Source: Lewinella sp050633125 (GTDB taxonomy: Bacteria; Bacteroidota; Bacteroidia; Chitinophagales; Saprospiraceae). Taken from it: DNA of 64,000 nt. Below, in pieces: positions 8,647 through 15,960 of this stretch. The notes under the pieces were generated by a model. That model was not told the origin of the DNA and did not search any database. It was given only the letters and a program-made list of their open reading frames with translations. A program made the position numbers and the translations under genes. The stretch's first letter is position 1; each line of letters opens with the position of its first letter. The stretch covers positions 4,690-68,689 of the forward strand of contig NZ_JBOEFX010000037.1 in NCBI RefSeq assembly GCF_050633125.1, read 5' to 3'.

Positions 8647-8753
8647 GCTAATCTCCCTACACGAGAAAACTTGCACATATCATGTGCGAATACAATTAGG
8701 AATATTAGACAATTCCAATAATGTGCTTGATAAAGTTGTGTAGGAAGATTAGC
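8647..8753. promoter_or_regulatory. Inverted-repeat leader upstream of the QueA-like gene
   Basis: Arms GCTAATCTCCCTACAC (8647-8662) and GTGTAGGAAGATTAGC (8738-8753) pair over 15 of 16 positions. A smaller stem, TTGCACAT-ATC-ATGTGCGAA (8671-8690), lies inside. The structure fills the gap between the SDR and QueA-like genes and would form a folded leader if transcribed. It could be a regulatory leader, a terminator-antiterminator or a small mobile element; the sequence alone does not decide. Confidence 0.45.
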
Positions 8754-8782
8754 CTTTCCAGGAATCGGCTTTAACCTAAGTA

Positions 8783-9889
8783 ATGCGTAAGAACAAATTG
8801 CTATTTATTATGACAAAGACAACAATTGCCCCTATCCATTTTGAGCTACCACAACAACTCTCCTGCCCATTACCGACAGAAGAAAGAGGCATTGCACGCG
8901 ACGAAGTACGCCTACTCGTGAGTAACCAGGATGGTGATAATATTGAACATCAAAAATTCAAGGCACTGCCGGATTATTTAGAGGAAGGTGACGTACTGGT
9001 CGTCAACAACTCGGCTACCGTGCCGGCTGCGCTACCCATCCTCTTGGAGAGTGGCCAAGCAGCCCGCCTCCACCTAAGCACCCAACTGGATGATATTCAC
9101 TGGTTAGCCGAAATCAGAACCGTCCATAGCAACCAAAGTAAACGCTGGCGGAATGGTACTACAGGGCAGTCGTTCCTCCTGCCAGGAGGTGGCCAAGCGA
9201 CCTTAATCGCCCCCTTCTATCAAAACACCCAACAACTGCACCTATGGAAAATCAGTTTAAAATTGCCTTTGCCCTGGCAGGAATATTTACACCAGCATGG
9301 CTCGCCCATTAAATACCAAAACCTGGATCAAGGGTATCCGCTAAATTACTACCAGACCTTTTTCAGCAGTGTTCCAGGTAGTGCAGAAATGCCTTCCGCC
9401 GCAAGAGGGTTTACACCAGAGATGATTGAAGAGCTCCTGCAAAAAGGGATACAAATCATCCCTATCACCTTACACACCGGCGTATCGAGTCTCGAAACCG
9501 GAGAAATGCCTTACCCTGAGAAGGTCATGATTTCGCCCTTAAATGCTGCGCGAATCAACCTGGCTAAATCAAGAGGAAAACGCATTATTGCGGTAGGCAC
9601 CACCGCTGTCAGAGCAATAGAAACCGCCACGAACATTCAAGGGCTAGTGACCGCTTTTAACGGCCAAAGCGAGCTATACATCCAACCGGGCTATAAAATG
9701 AAAATTATCGACGGGCTCCTCACCGGATTTCATGAGCCAGAGGCTTCTCACTTGTATATGCTTCAGGCTTTAGCCAGCAAAAAGCATCTGCGCAAAGCCT
9801 ACGAAGCGGCCATCCAGGAGGGATACTACTGGCACGAGTTTGGTGATTTACATCTTATTATTGCGCAGAAAATAAAAAGTGCGATTTAG
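8783..9889 (+). CDS. S-adenosylmethionine:tRNA ribosyltransferase-isomerase, divergent QueA family
   Basis: A 368-residue protein (359 if it starts at ATG 8810). QueA transfers the ribosyl part of SAM to preQ1 in tRNA to make epoxyqueuosine. Family features seen: VVNNSATVPA near residue 72, a GSAEMPSAARGFTPE segment and RIIAVGTTAVRAIE near 265-278. The canonical GSVAAPTAGLHF segment is altered to GSAEMPSAARGF, and the N-terminus reads TEERGIARDEVRLLV, typical of the second, shorter QueA clade. It may therefore not be the housekeeping queuosine enzyme. It ends two bases from the convergent Uma2 gene. Confidence 0.85.
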   Translation: MRKNKLLFIMTKTTIAPIHFELPQQLSCPLPTEERGIARDEVRLLVSNQDGDNIEHQKFKALPDYLEEGDVLVVNNSATVPAALPILLESGQAARLHLSTQLDDIHWLAEIRTVHSNQSKRWRNGTTGQSFLLPGGGQATLIAPFYQNTQQLHLWKISLKLPLPWQEYLHQHGSPIKYQNLDQGYPLNYYQTFFSSVPGSAEMPSAARGFTPEMIEELLQKGIQIIPITLHTGVSSLETGEMPYPEKVMISPLNAARINLAKSRGKRIIAVGTTAVRAIETATNIQGLVTAFNGQSELYIQPGYKMKIIDGLLTGFHEPEASHLYMLQALASKKHLRKAYEAAIQEGYYWHEFGDLHLIIAQKIKSAI

Positions 9890-9890
9890 C

Positions 9891-10553
9891 TTAAGTTTGC
9901 TGCATTCTTTGCAAAGCCGCAAGATTAGCGGAAGCCGAAAAGATAGCGCTGACTGGAATTTTAAAGCCAGGAATGGCATGGCTGGTTATTTCATCCCTCA
10001 TTTCCTTGCGGCCATGTAAGTGATATTCTTCTTCCTCTCCTTCTAAAAGATACTGCTCTACTATATTTTCTACTGGATCAATGATCCAATACTCGGCAAC
10101 ACCGTGTAGTGCATAATCAACTTTTTTGATCCCCCGATCATAACCAGCAGTGCTGGGCGAAAGTACCTCTACCACAAAGTCGGGCGCAGGAAAGAGCATC
10201 TGATCATCATGGAATTCTTTTGCTTTTTCCTGATTCCAAAAGGCGATATCCGGTTCAAAGCTGTTTCGGCTCAGATGAATCATGATTTTTTCATCTTGGA
10301 CTTCGCCTAAATCATTAGAACGTGTATACACATCCAATAACAGGGAAAGGTATTTTCTGGCATTGTTATGCCGACGTTTGAAAGGAGAGTGAATAATTAC
10401 TTCACTATTAATAAATTCTGCTTTCACCGTTTCATCGATGTCATCATAAAACTGTTCGCGCCGCAATGCCTCCTCTTGGAGGTATTGCCGTGCCTTCTCC
10501 ACCAGCTGAGGCAGATTAGGAAGGTCGAGCAATTCTTTGAGTGCAGTACTCAT
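9891..10553 (-). CDS. Uma2 family (DUF820) restriction-endonuclease-like protein
   Basis: About 220 residues starting at ATG 10553, giving MSTALKELLDLPNLPQLVEK; a longer reading from 10607 exists but lacks support. The Uma2/PD-(D/E)XK core is clear: an acidic residue in FEPDIAFW, then PAPDFVVEVLSPSTAGYDRG, KKVDYALHGVAEYWIIDPVE. These proteins have a nuclease fold of unknown physiological role and occur in many copies in cyanobacteria and Bacteroidota. Its 3' end meets the QueA-like gene with one base between the stops. Confidence 0.88.
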   Translation of the reverse strand: MSTALKELLDLPNLPQLVEKARQYLQEEALRREQFYDDIDETVKAEFINSEVIIHSPFKRRHNNARKYLSLLLDVYTRSNDLGEVQDEKIMIHLSRNSFEPDIAFWNQEKAKEFHDDQMLFPAPDFVVEVLSPSTAGYDRGIKKVDYALHGVAEYWIIDPVENIVEQYLLEGEEEEYHLHGRKEMRDEITSHAIPGFKIPVSAIFSASANLAALQRMQQT

Positions 10554-10650
10554 TTCAATGCGTTTGTTTTCTAAACTAGTGGTTAAACCACTTTTAAAGA
10601 CAACCAATTTAGCCCATTTTTACAAGCAGCCCATCTCTCCTCAACAATCC

Positions 10651-11031
10651 CTACTCCTCCTCTGCCGTCCCCATTTGGTCTTCTTCGTGAAGGCGATTGA
10701 AAAGGGTTTCTACGCGGTACATTTCGTCGATGGTTTCATCTTCATAGATGCCTATATTGGGTATACGACGTACATGCCGCTTGAGGCGATTCGCCAAAGC
10801 TGTACGCAGTCGAGGGGCTTCTTCTTCCAGCTGGAGGAGTACCGCCTGCTTGTTATCCGTGTTCCAGATACTGAGGTAGATTTTGGCCAGGCCCAAATCT
10901 GAAGACATTTTCACTTCCGTAACCGTAACCAGTGGCTGGCTACCGTAGATATAGACGCCAATTTCCTGCAACACTATGCTAAAATTCCGCTTCACGAGTT
11001 CGGCGACTTGCCGTTGGCGCTTCGTTTCCAT
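10651..11031 (-). CDS. rbfA: 30S ribosome-binding factor A
   Basis: A 126-residue protein. The N-terminus METKRQRQVAELVKRNFSIV, the segment VTVTEVKMSSDLGLAKIYLS and the C-terminal RIPNIGIYEDETIDEMYRVE match RbfA, a KH-fold factor that binds the 30S subunit and helps 16S rRNA maturation, important in cold. The length fits the family. Outside its usual nusA-infB context: upstream on the same strand lies a secreted unknown, and downstream, 97 nt away, a Uma2 gene. ATG 11031 is used. Confidence 0.93.
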   Translation of the reverse strand: METKRQRQVAELVKRNFSIVLQEIGVYIYGSQPLVTVTEVKMSSDLGLAKIYLSIWNTDNKQAVLLQLEEEAPRLRTALANRLKRHVRRIPNIGIYEDETIDEMYRVETLFNRLHEEDQMGTAEEE

Positions 11032-11083
11032 TCCTTGTTGTTTTAATAAAGACTAATACACAAAGGAACTGAAAAAAGTTCGC

Positions 11084-12766
11084 TTATTCGCAATCATTGT
11101 TATTGTACAAACGGATAGCATCTTTCATCCGTCGCTCATTTCGTTTATACTCTCCTGCCCTGATTTGCTCTTGCAAAGCTTCACAATCGGGAAAATAAGC
11201 TGCAAAGGATTTTCGCCAATTCGTAAATGACAGATTGAATAAACTCAGCGGTTCTGGTTTTTCACCTGATTTATGAATAACAAGGGCAGCGTCCGGCTCG
11301 TTTTCTGTGTTTTCGTTTACACGAAAGGGGTAGTAGCGGTAGAGGCTTAACTTCGTCCCTCCTTCTAACACCTCCATGATATTCTTTTTTGTCCCCAGAG
11401 CAAGTAAGGGGGAATAATCAATGACAATAAAAGTACGCCCCCGAAACCCTGCTTTCGTAGTTTTATCAGGGTCAAAAAACAGGCTTTGGGTCTTGCCATC
11501 TTGTTCATAAACAAAGATCGTATTTCCCGATTCATAAAAACTTGGCTCGCGGAATTCACCATCTGAAAAAACAAAGTTACCCGTCAACGAATCACCGCTA
11601 TTGGTGATCATATAACCTTCATATTGGACGGCGCGATCCCGGCGGCCATTGATCCTGATATATTGTGTGTAATCAACTCCCTCAGGGCCAACAGCATCGC
11701 TCAAATCAATCGCAAAATGCCGTGATGGTCGTTCGTTTTCCACTAAACTGGCTTCGATATCGTCTAAAGCATCCGTTAGCTGATTCGTCATTCTCTTGTT
11801 CTCTCCCAGTTCTTCACAAGTGGCCAAATAGGTACGTGCTTCGTCAAATTGTTCCAAGTGGGTGCTTACCAAGGCCAGGTTATACAAACAAGCGTAATGT
11901 ACTTTTCTTAAACGTTTGTCATCAGTGGGCAGTAATGGAAGTTGTGCTTCCCAGAAAGCCTTTACGGGGGCCATTTCCTCTTGCAAAGGCTCCAATGCGC
12001 CATCGGCTGTCATTTTACTCAGGATACCGGCAGCCGTAGCAATATTAGCATCATGCTCGTCTCCATTTGGTATTTTCTTGCCCTTGGGCCACTGGAGGTC
12101 TATTTTCTCCGTGGTTACGCGGGTATCAAAATTTGTTATCAACAACTTCTGGTACTTTTCAAAAGTTCGGGGAATCAAGTGTTCACGAAATTCATTCAGC
12201 ACGTCTTCCTTTTTCTTTTCCCAACTGGCGTCCAGTTCTTTGATAGTGGGAAAATAGCTGGCTTTGTTTTTCTTAAATTCATACACCATCCCGTTGGAAC
12301 CATTATTTTCCACTTTCCTGAGCAATACTTCCCCTGAAGGGTCTAGTACCTGAAGGGTGATAGGATAACGGTAAACCACCTTTTTATAATAGCTGATGGT
12401 CGTCGTCTTGACGCTGTCTTTGGTGGTAGTGGTTTTGCGTTCTTCATTTGTCAACTGGGTAATATTCAATTCACCGATCTGAATATTAATATGAAAATGC
12501 CCACCTGCAATCAATTGCCGAAAGGATTCAAGCTGCAAATATTTTTCAATCAGCAACTGCGGAGAAGTCTCTGGTTTTAAATCGCTCAGATCCTGATCAC
12601 CAAGCACGTTCACAGATACAGAATACGTATTGGAGGTTAAAGGAAAAGGCTGCTCCGGTAATCCACGATAAGTAATTCTTACCGATTCATTATTGACTCG
12701 TTGAGCATTAAGACTAAAGCCTATCAAGAGTATTGACAAGCAGATGATGGATGTTTTGAAATTCAT
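11084..12766 (-). CDS. Hypothetical exported protein
   Basis: A 560-residue protein with a clear signal peptide (MNFKTSIICLSILLIGFSLNA, cleavage before Gln). Residues about 25-180 are beta-rich with a basic, threonine-rich stretch (ERKTTTTKDSVKTTTISYYK). Residues about 240-345 are helical and TPR-like (YNLALVSTHLEQFDEARTYL). The C-terminal 200 residues are again beta-rich (GYMITNSGDSLTGNFVFSDG). No T9SS domain is present, so it is probably periplasmic or outer-membrane associated. I do not recognise a family. Confidence 0.75.
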   Translation of the reverse strand: MNFKTSIICLSILLIGFSLNAQRVNNESVRITYRGLPEQPFPLTSNTYSVSVNVLGDQDLSDLKPETSPQLLIEKYLQLESFRQLIAGGHFHINIQIGELNITQLTNEERKTTTTKDSVKTTTISYYKKVVYRYPITLQVLDPSGEVLLRKVENNGSNGMVYEFKKNKASYFPTIKELDASWEKKKEDVLNEFREHLIPRTFEKYQKLLITNFDTRVTTEKIDLQWPKGKKIPNGDEHDANIATAAGILSKMTADGALEPLQEEMAPVKAFWEAQLPLLPTDDKRLRKVHYACLYNLALVSTHLEQFDEARTYLATCEELGENKRMTNQLTDALDDIEASLVENERPSRHFAIDLSDAVGPEGVDYTQYIRINGRRDRAVQYEGYMITNSGDSLTGNFVFSDGEFREPSFYESGNTIFVYEQDGKTQSLFFDPDKTTKAGFRGRTFIVIDYSPLLALGTKKNIMEVLEGGTKLSLYRYYPFRVNENTENEPDAALVIHKSGEKPEPLSLFNLSFTNWRKSFAAYFPDCEALQEQIRAGEYKRNERRMKDAIRLYNNNDCE

Positions 12767-12837
12767 TAATAGGGGTGTTATTTGAAATAAAGATACTGCT
12801 TTTCATTACCACTAAAAAAGACTCATTGGGTCAGTGC

Positions 12838-13923
12838 TTAGCTGTTCTTCAAATGGGAGTCATCACAAAAGGGAGCTGCGCTGGTACACTTGCAGTTACA
12901 AAGTCGGGCAGGGCCGCTCCGCTGGGCAGTAAAAAGTAAGGGTTTCGACTTCGTCCCATGATGCGAACCATCGCAAAAAGGTTGATTTTGGCTCCTACCG
13001 CATTGGCAAAACAGATAGCGCTCCCCTTCCTTTAAGTCTATCATAGCAGGCTCATTTTTTCGGGTGTCCTTTTTTGTAAACCCTCGGGAGATTTCCGAGC
13101 GAGGGTCATCCGACGCTACCAACGGATAAAGATAAGCCGCAGTCCAAGGTTCTTTCGGGTCATTTTCGAGGCCGTACAAAGTTGGAAATTCACGACTGTA
13201 ATGGGCCGTCCCGAACAATTGATCCCATATAGAAAACATATTACCAAAATTGCCATTGGGGTCACTGATCCCATCCCGGCGGCTTTTACCATGATGGGCG
13301 TGATGAAAAGCTGGCGTAATAAAAATGCGTTCCCAAACACTCGCCAATGGCTGTAAAAACCTATTGCGGTAAAGCACTTTGTCATAAGCGATGGTGCTGT
13401 GAGAACTGATGATTATCAACTGTTTGAGCACCAAGCCCAAGGCCACTGCTTTTGCTCCTCCAAGAAACGTAAAGAGGCCAATCCACCAGATATTTGGCAT
13501 AAACAAGTAGTAAATGGCCGCATTGCGATAAGACACAAAAAAGCCCATTTCTTCCGCCTGGTGATGGGGACGGTGGAGTTTCCAGAGAAATTCGTATTCG
13601 TGAGCAAAACGGTGGTACCAATATTGCAGAAAATCGTCAACAAGCAGAAATATCAATAAACTCCCCCACAGCGGAAACTCGGCTAAAGCAGCCTGCTGTG
13701 CTGGAAAAAACTGGCTCCCCAGAAACACCACCACCAAAACTAACCCTGGCTTCGTTAGCAACGACAGTACCATAAAAGCACCAAATTCCTGTATCCAATC
13801 ACTGATCGTCCGTTGCGTTTTTTGCCAATAACCACCAATAATTTCCAACACAATAAAAAAGATAAGTATCCCCATCACCAGATAAATATCCATGTTCGGA
13901 ACACCGAAAAGAGCATTATTCAT
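12838..13923 (-). CDS. Sterol desaturase/fatty acid hydroxylase fused to tandem CDGSH iron-sulfur motifs
   Basis: A 361-residue protein. Residues 1-270 are a membrane di-iron hydroxylase with several membrane segments and the three histidine boxes HRFAH (104-108), HRPHH (117-121) and HHAHH (207-211). Residues 300-361 are soluble and hold two CDGSH-type [2Fe-2S] motifs: C306-x-C308 with C317-DGSH321, and C342-x-C344 with C353-DDSH357. The tail could deliver electrons to the di-iron site, or sense redox state; both are inference. The substrate (lipid, sterol-like or carotenoid) is unknown. ATG 13923. Confidence 0.9.
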   Translation of the reverse strand: MNNALFGVPNMDIYLVMGILIFFIVLEIIGGYWQKTQRTISDWIQEFGAFMVLSLLTKPGLVLVVVFLGSQFFPAQQAALAEFPLWGSLLIFLLVDDFLQYWYHRFAHEYEFLWKLHRPHHQAEEMGFFVSYRNAAIYYLFMPNIWWIGLFTFLGGAKAVALGLVLKQLIIISSHSTIAYDKVLYRNRFLQPLASVWERIFITPAFHHAHHGKSRRDGISDPNGNFGNMFSIWDQLFGTAHYSREFPTLYGLENDPKEPWTAAYLYPLVASDDPRSEISRGFTKKDTRKNEPAMIDLKEGERYLFCQCGRSQNQPFCDGSHHGTKSKPLLFTAQRSGPARLCNCKCTSAAPFCDDSHLKNS

Positions 13924-13988
13924 AAGATTAGCGTATTTGTAATCAGACTGAATATAGTGATTTTAGGGATTATTAGAAACTGGTCAAA

Positions 13989-14213
13989 TCACCATCAATG
14001 GACACCTGCGGAGATTGCCACATCTCGCAGCAAAAAAGACATGTTCCAGGCATACGAAAGGCGTCTGCACTGGGGCAAGATGAATACCTTTACCAGTGAA
14101 CAGGCTACGGAAGCTTATCCTTTTTCAATGACTTTTACACTATCGATAGCACAAGATCCGGTGGGCGTTTTCTAAACGATTACCTGGCAAATTACTGCCC
14201 TAGTATTGCGTAA
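13989..14213 (+). pseudogene. Possible degraded coding remnant
   Basis: Two frames read like protein in succession: KKDMFQAYERRLHWGKMNTF ending near 14100, then, in another frame, GYGSLSFFNDFYTIDSTRSG continuing to a stop at 14211-14213. Together they look like one gene with a frameshift. No start codon, family or homologue is recognised, and chance cannot be excluded. The rest of 13924-14242 shows nothing. Confidence 0.25.
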
Positions 14214-14242
14214 AAAACAGATTACGATTTTTGTGCTGTGCC

Positions 14243-14347
14243 CTAATCGTACTTAGGCTTTTTCAATTTCTTTTCCGCCTTTTTTTCTTTTGCGGTTTTA
14301 GCTGGCTCCTTCTTCACTGCTTTCTTTGAATCCTTGCTCTTTGCCAT
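14243..14347 (-). CDS. Lysine-rich 34-residue protein
   Basis: A complete small frame from ATG 14347 to TAG 14243-14245. It encodes 34 residues beginning MAKSKDSKKAVKKEPAKTAK and ending LKKPKYD; 15 of 34 residues are Lys, with Ala, Glu and Pro between. This is the composition of histone H1-like/AlgP-type tails and of short basic proteins found in Bacteroidota, so nucleic-acid binding is a reasonable guess. Its absence of stops in a lysine-biased frame with an aromatic-acidic end argues for real coding. It stands alone, flanked by non-coding DNA. Confidence 0.55.
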   Translation of the reverse strand: MAKSKDSKKAVKKEPAKTAKEKKAEKKLKKPKYD

Positions 14348-14485
14348 AATCAATTGGTATTTGAGTAGTTAATTTGGCAAGATAGGAGTACCGGTAGTGT
14401 TATCACCTAAATTGCCTTGCGAAGATTGCAAAAAAAACCACTCCAATTCAAATAATTTCCTTCTCGGATAATTTCCATAAATATG

Positions 14486-14604
14486 AGTCATCCCGAATTT
14501 NNTCGTACAAAAAGTCAGATAAATTATTCTTTTTAGCTATTTAATGACCCTTTCTAAATCAAAGTCAGGCTGGATTTTGGCCTTAGCCAAAATTCGGGAT
14601 GACT
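14486..14604. repeat. Inverted repeat with internal hairpin and two undetermined bases
   Basis: Arms AGTCATCCCGAATTT (14486-14500) and AAATTCGGGATGACT (14590-14604) are perfectly complementary. A second hairpin, ATTTTGGC-CTTA-GCCAAAAT (14574-14593), overlaps the right arm. The two Ns at 14501-14502 sit exactly at the inner end of the left arm, so the assembly was probably disturbed by the structure or joins two contigs here. MITE-like or a strong terminator region for the gene ending at 14630. Confidence 0.55.
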
Positions 14605-14629
14605 TATGTTTATTAACCAAACGCTTTTC

Positions 14630-15595
14630 CTACTCCCAAAAAGCACTAAGACCTCTTAACCCCATATCCACGACCCTTTCACTTTGATTGGTATTTGTGG
14701 CATCTATGTCCCACTGGTCATTGCCATTCGTATCCTCCCACTCGAAGCTGCCATTTGTGGAAAACGACAAGGTCATGTACACATCTTCGGTTTCATCCCA
14801 CGACACTGTCAACGGAATATCAAAACTACCTGCTACCACACAAGACCCCCTGGGAATAGGAGCATTCGCAAATGGATTGACAACCGTGGTGGCATCAGCA
14901 GGTGCTTGCCCTGTGCTAATCTGGTTATAACTACTATACGGTTCCGACAATTTGGTCTCAAAGCCCCAAAATCCCTGAAGTTTCGGTGCATTAACAGCAA
15001 CCTCCAACTCATCCACCTGCAAATTATTGATATACGTATTGTACCCCACAAACGAAGCGATCGTCCCGGATTGTTGGGGCAAGGAGTTGATAACAGGAAC
15101 ATTGTTCAGGTTATACAGCACCTCATAATTTTGATAAGCAACCGATACCCGGATATGATGATAAACACCAGTATCGATAGCTGACAAAGGAATTTCTAAA
15201 AACACCTCCTCTTCGACGGTCAGCAATGCGTTATCAAAATCAATAGCTGTGGTAAAACCGTAGGTGTTCGGATTATTCGCTGGTACTTCTTCGCCTTTAT
15301 AGAGAAACGCCCCTTGCTGGTAAGGCGTAAACTCATCCCCCACCAATTCAATAAAATGAGCACTCATGGTATTGAAGCTGGGCGTCTGCGTAGCATGAGT
15401 AGATGGCACTACCGCCGGGTTACCGAAGCTATCTAATCGCGCTTGATCCGAATCAAACCGGATTTTAATTTTAAGCATTTTATCGGTGATTCCGGAGGAC
15501 GGTAGGTCTTCTTTGTTGCAGGTTGTGAGAATGGTGGCAAGTAGAAACATAAGGAGTACCGCTCCGCTACAGGTGAATGCTTTCCAGTTTTTCAT
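14630..15595 (-). CDS. Hypothetical lipoprotein
   Basis: A 321-residue protein with a lipoprotein signal (LLATILTTCNKED, lipobox Cys near residue 26). The mature part starts with a beta-rich stretch (LKIKIRFDSDQARLDSFGNP), then repeated immunoglobulin-like segments and conserved-looking blocks such as KLQGFWGFETK and IPRGSCVVAGSFDIPL, ending with VVDMGLRGLSAFWE. It is probably anchored in the outer membrane. I recall similar proteins as uncharacterised in marine Bacteroidota; no function is known. ATG 15595; a -7 like element lies at 15644. Confidence 0.75.
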   Translation of the reverse strand: MKNWKAFTCSGAVLLMFLLATILTTCNKEDLPSSGITDKMLKIKIRFDSDQARLDSFGNPAVVPSTHATQTPSFNTMSAHFIELVGDEFTPYQQGAFLYKGEEVPANNPNTYGFTTAIDFDNALLTVEEEVFLEIPLSAIDTGVYHHIRVSVAYQNYEVLYNLNNVPVINSLPQQSGTIASFVGYNTYINNLQVDELEVAVNAPKLQGFWGFETKLSEPYSSYNQISTGQAPADATTVVNPFANAPIPRGSCVVAGSFDIPLTVSWDETEDVYMTLSFSTNGSFEWEDTNGNDQWDIDATNTNQSERVVDMGLRGLSAFWE

Positions 15596-15643
15596 AGGTA
15601 GTTTTTTGTATATATCCTATACGAGGTCATTTGTATATCACTT

Positions 15644-15651
15644 CAAATATA
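15644..15651 (-). promoter_or_regulatory. Candidate -7 promoter element
   Basis: Reverse complement TATATTTG fits the Bacteroidota -7 consensus TAnnTTTG and lies 49 nt upstream of the lipoprotein ATG at 15595. No good -33 TTTG at the usual distance was found, so this is a weak call. The rest of 15596-15960 is AT-rich with no gene seen. Confidence 0.35.
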
Positions 15652-15960
15652 GGGTCTTACAAACAGGTATGTTATTAATCATTGTTCTCTTCAAAAAGGA
15701 AAAACAAGTACTGCTACAAGCGCTTTTTTCGATAAATTATTTGACTATTCGTTCATTTTTTATGTGTATATATCGTTTCTTTGCGAATAACGCAATTTAC
15801 AACAAACAACATAAAACGTTAAAAAACATAGCTTTTTGATTGCGTACATCGTCCCCTACTTTAGAAGAAAGGCTAATTTTCTTTTCAAGCTGAAATTTAT
15901 TATTTGTGTGAGCATCTGGGTTAGACACAGTCTAATTCATGAAATGGAGTAAGCTACAGT

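Noticed and set aside
13994..14096. Short plus-strand frame containing CGDCH, a cytochrome c-like CxxCH heme motif
   Set aside because: Only about 34 codons, no signal peptide or downstream Met ligand, and the overlapping frame reads better; a chance motif is likely.
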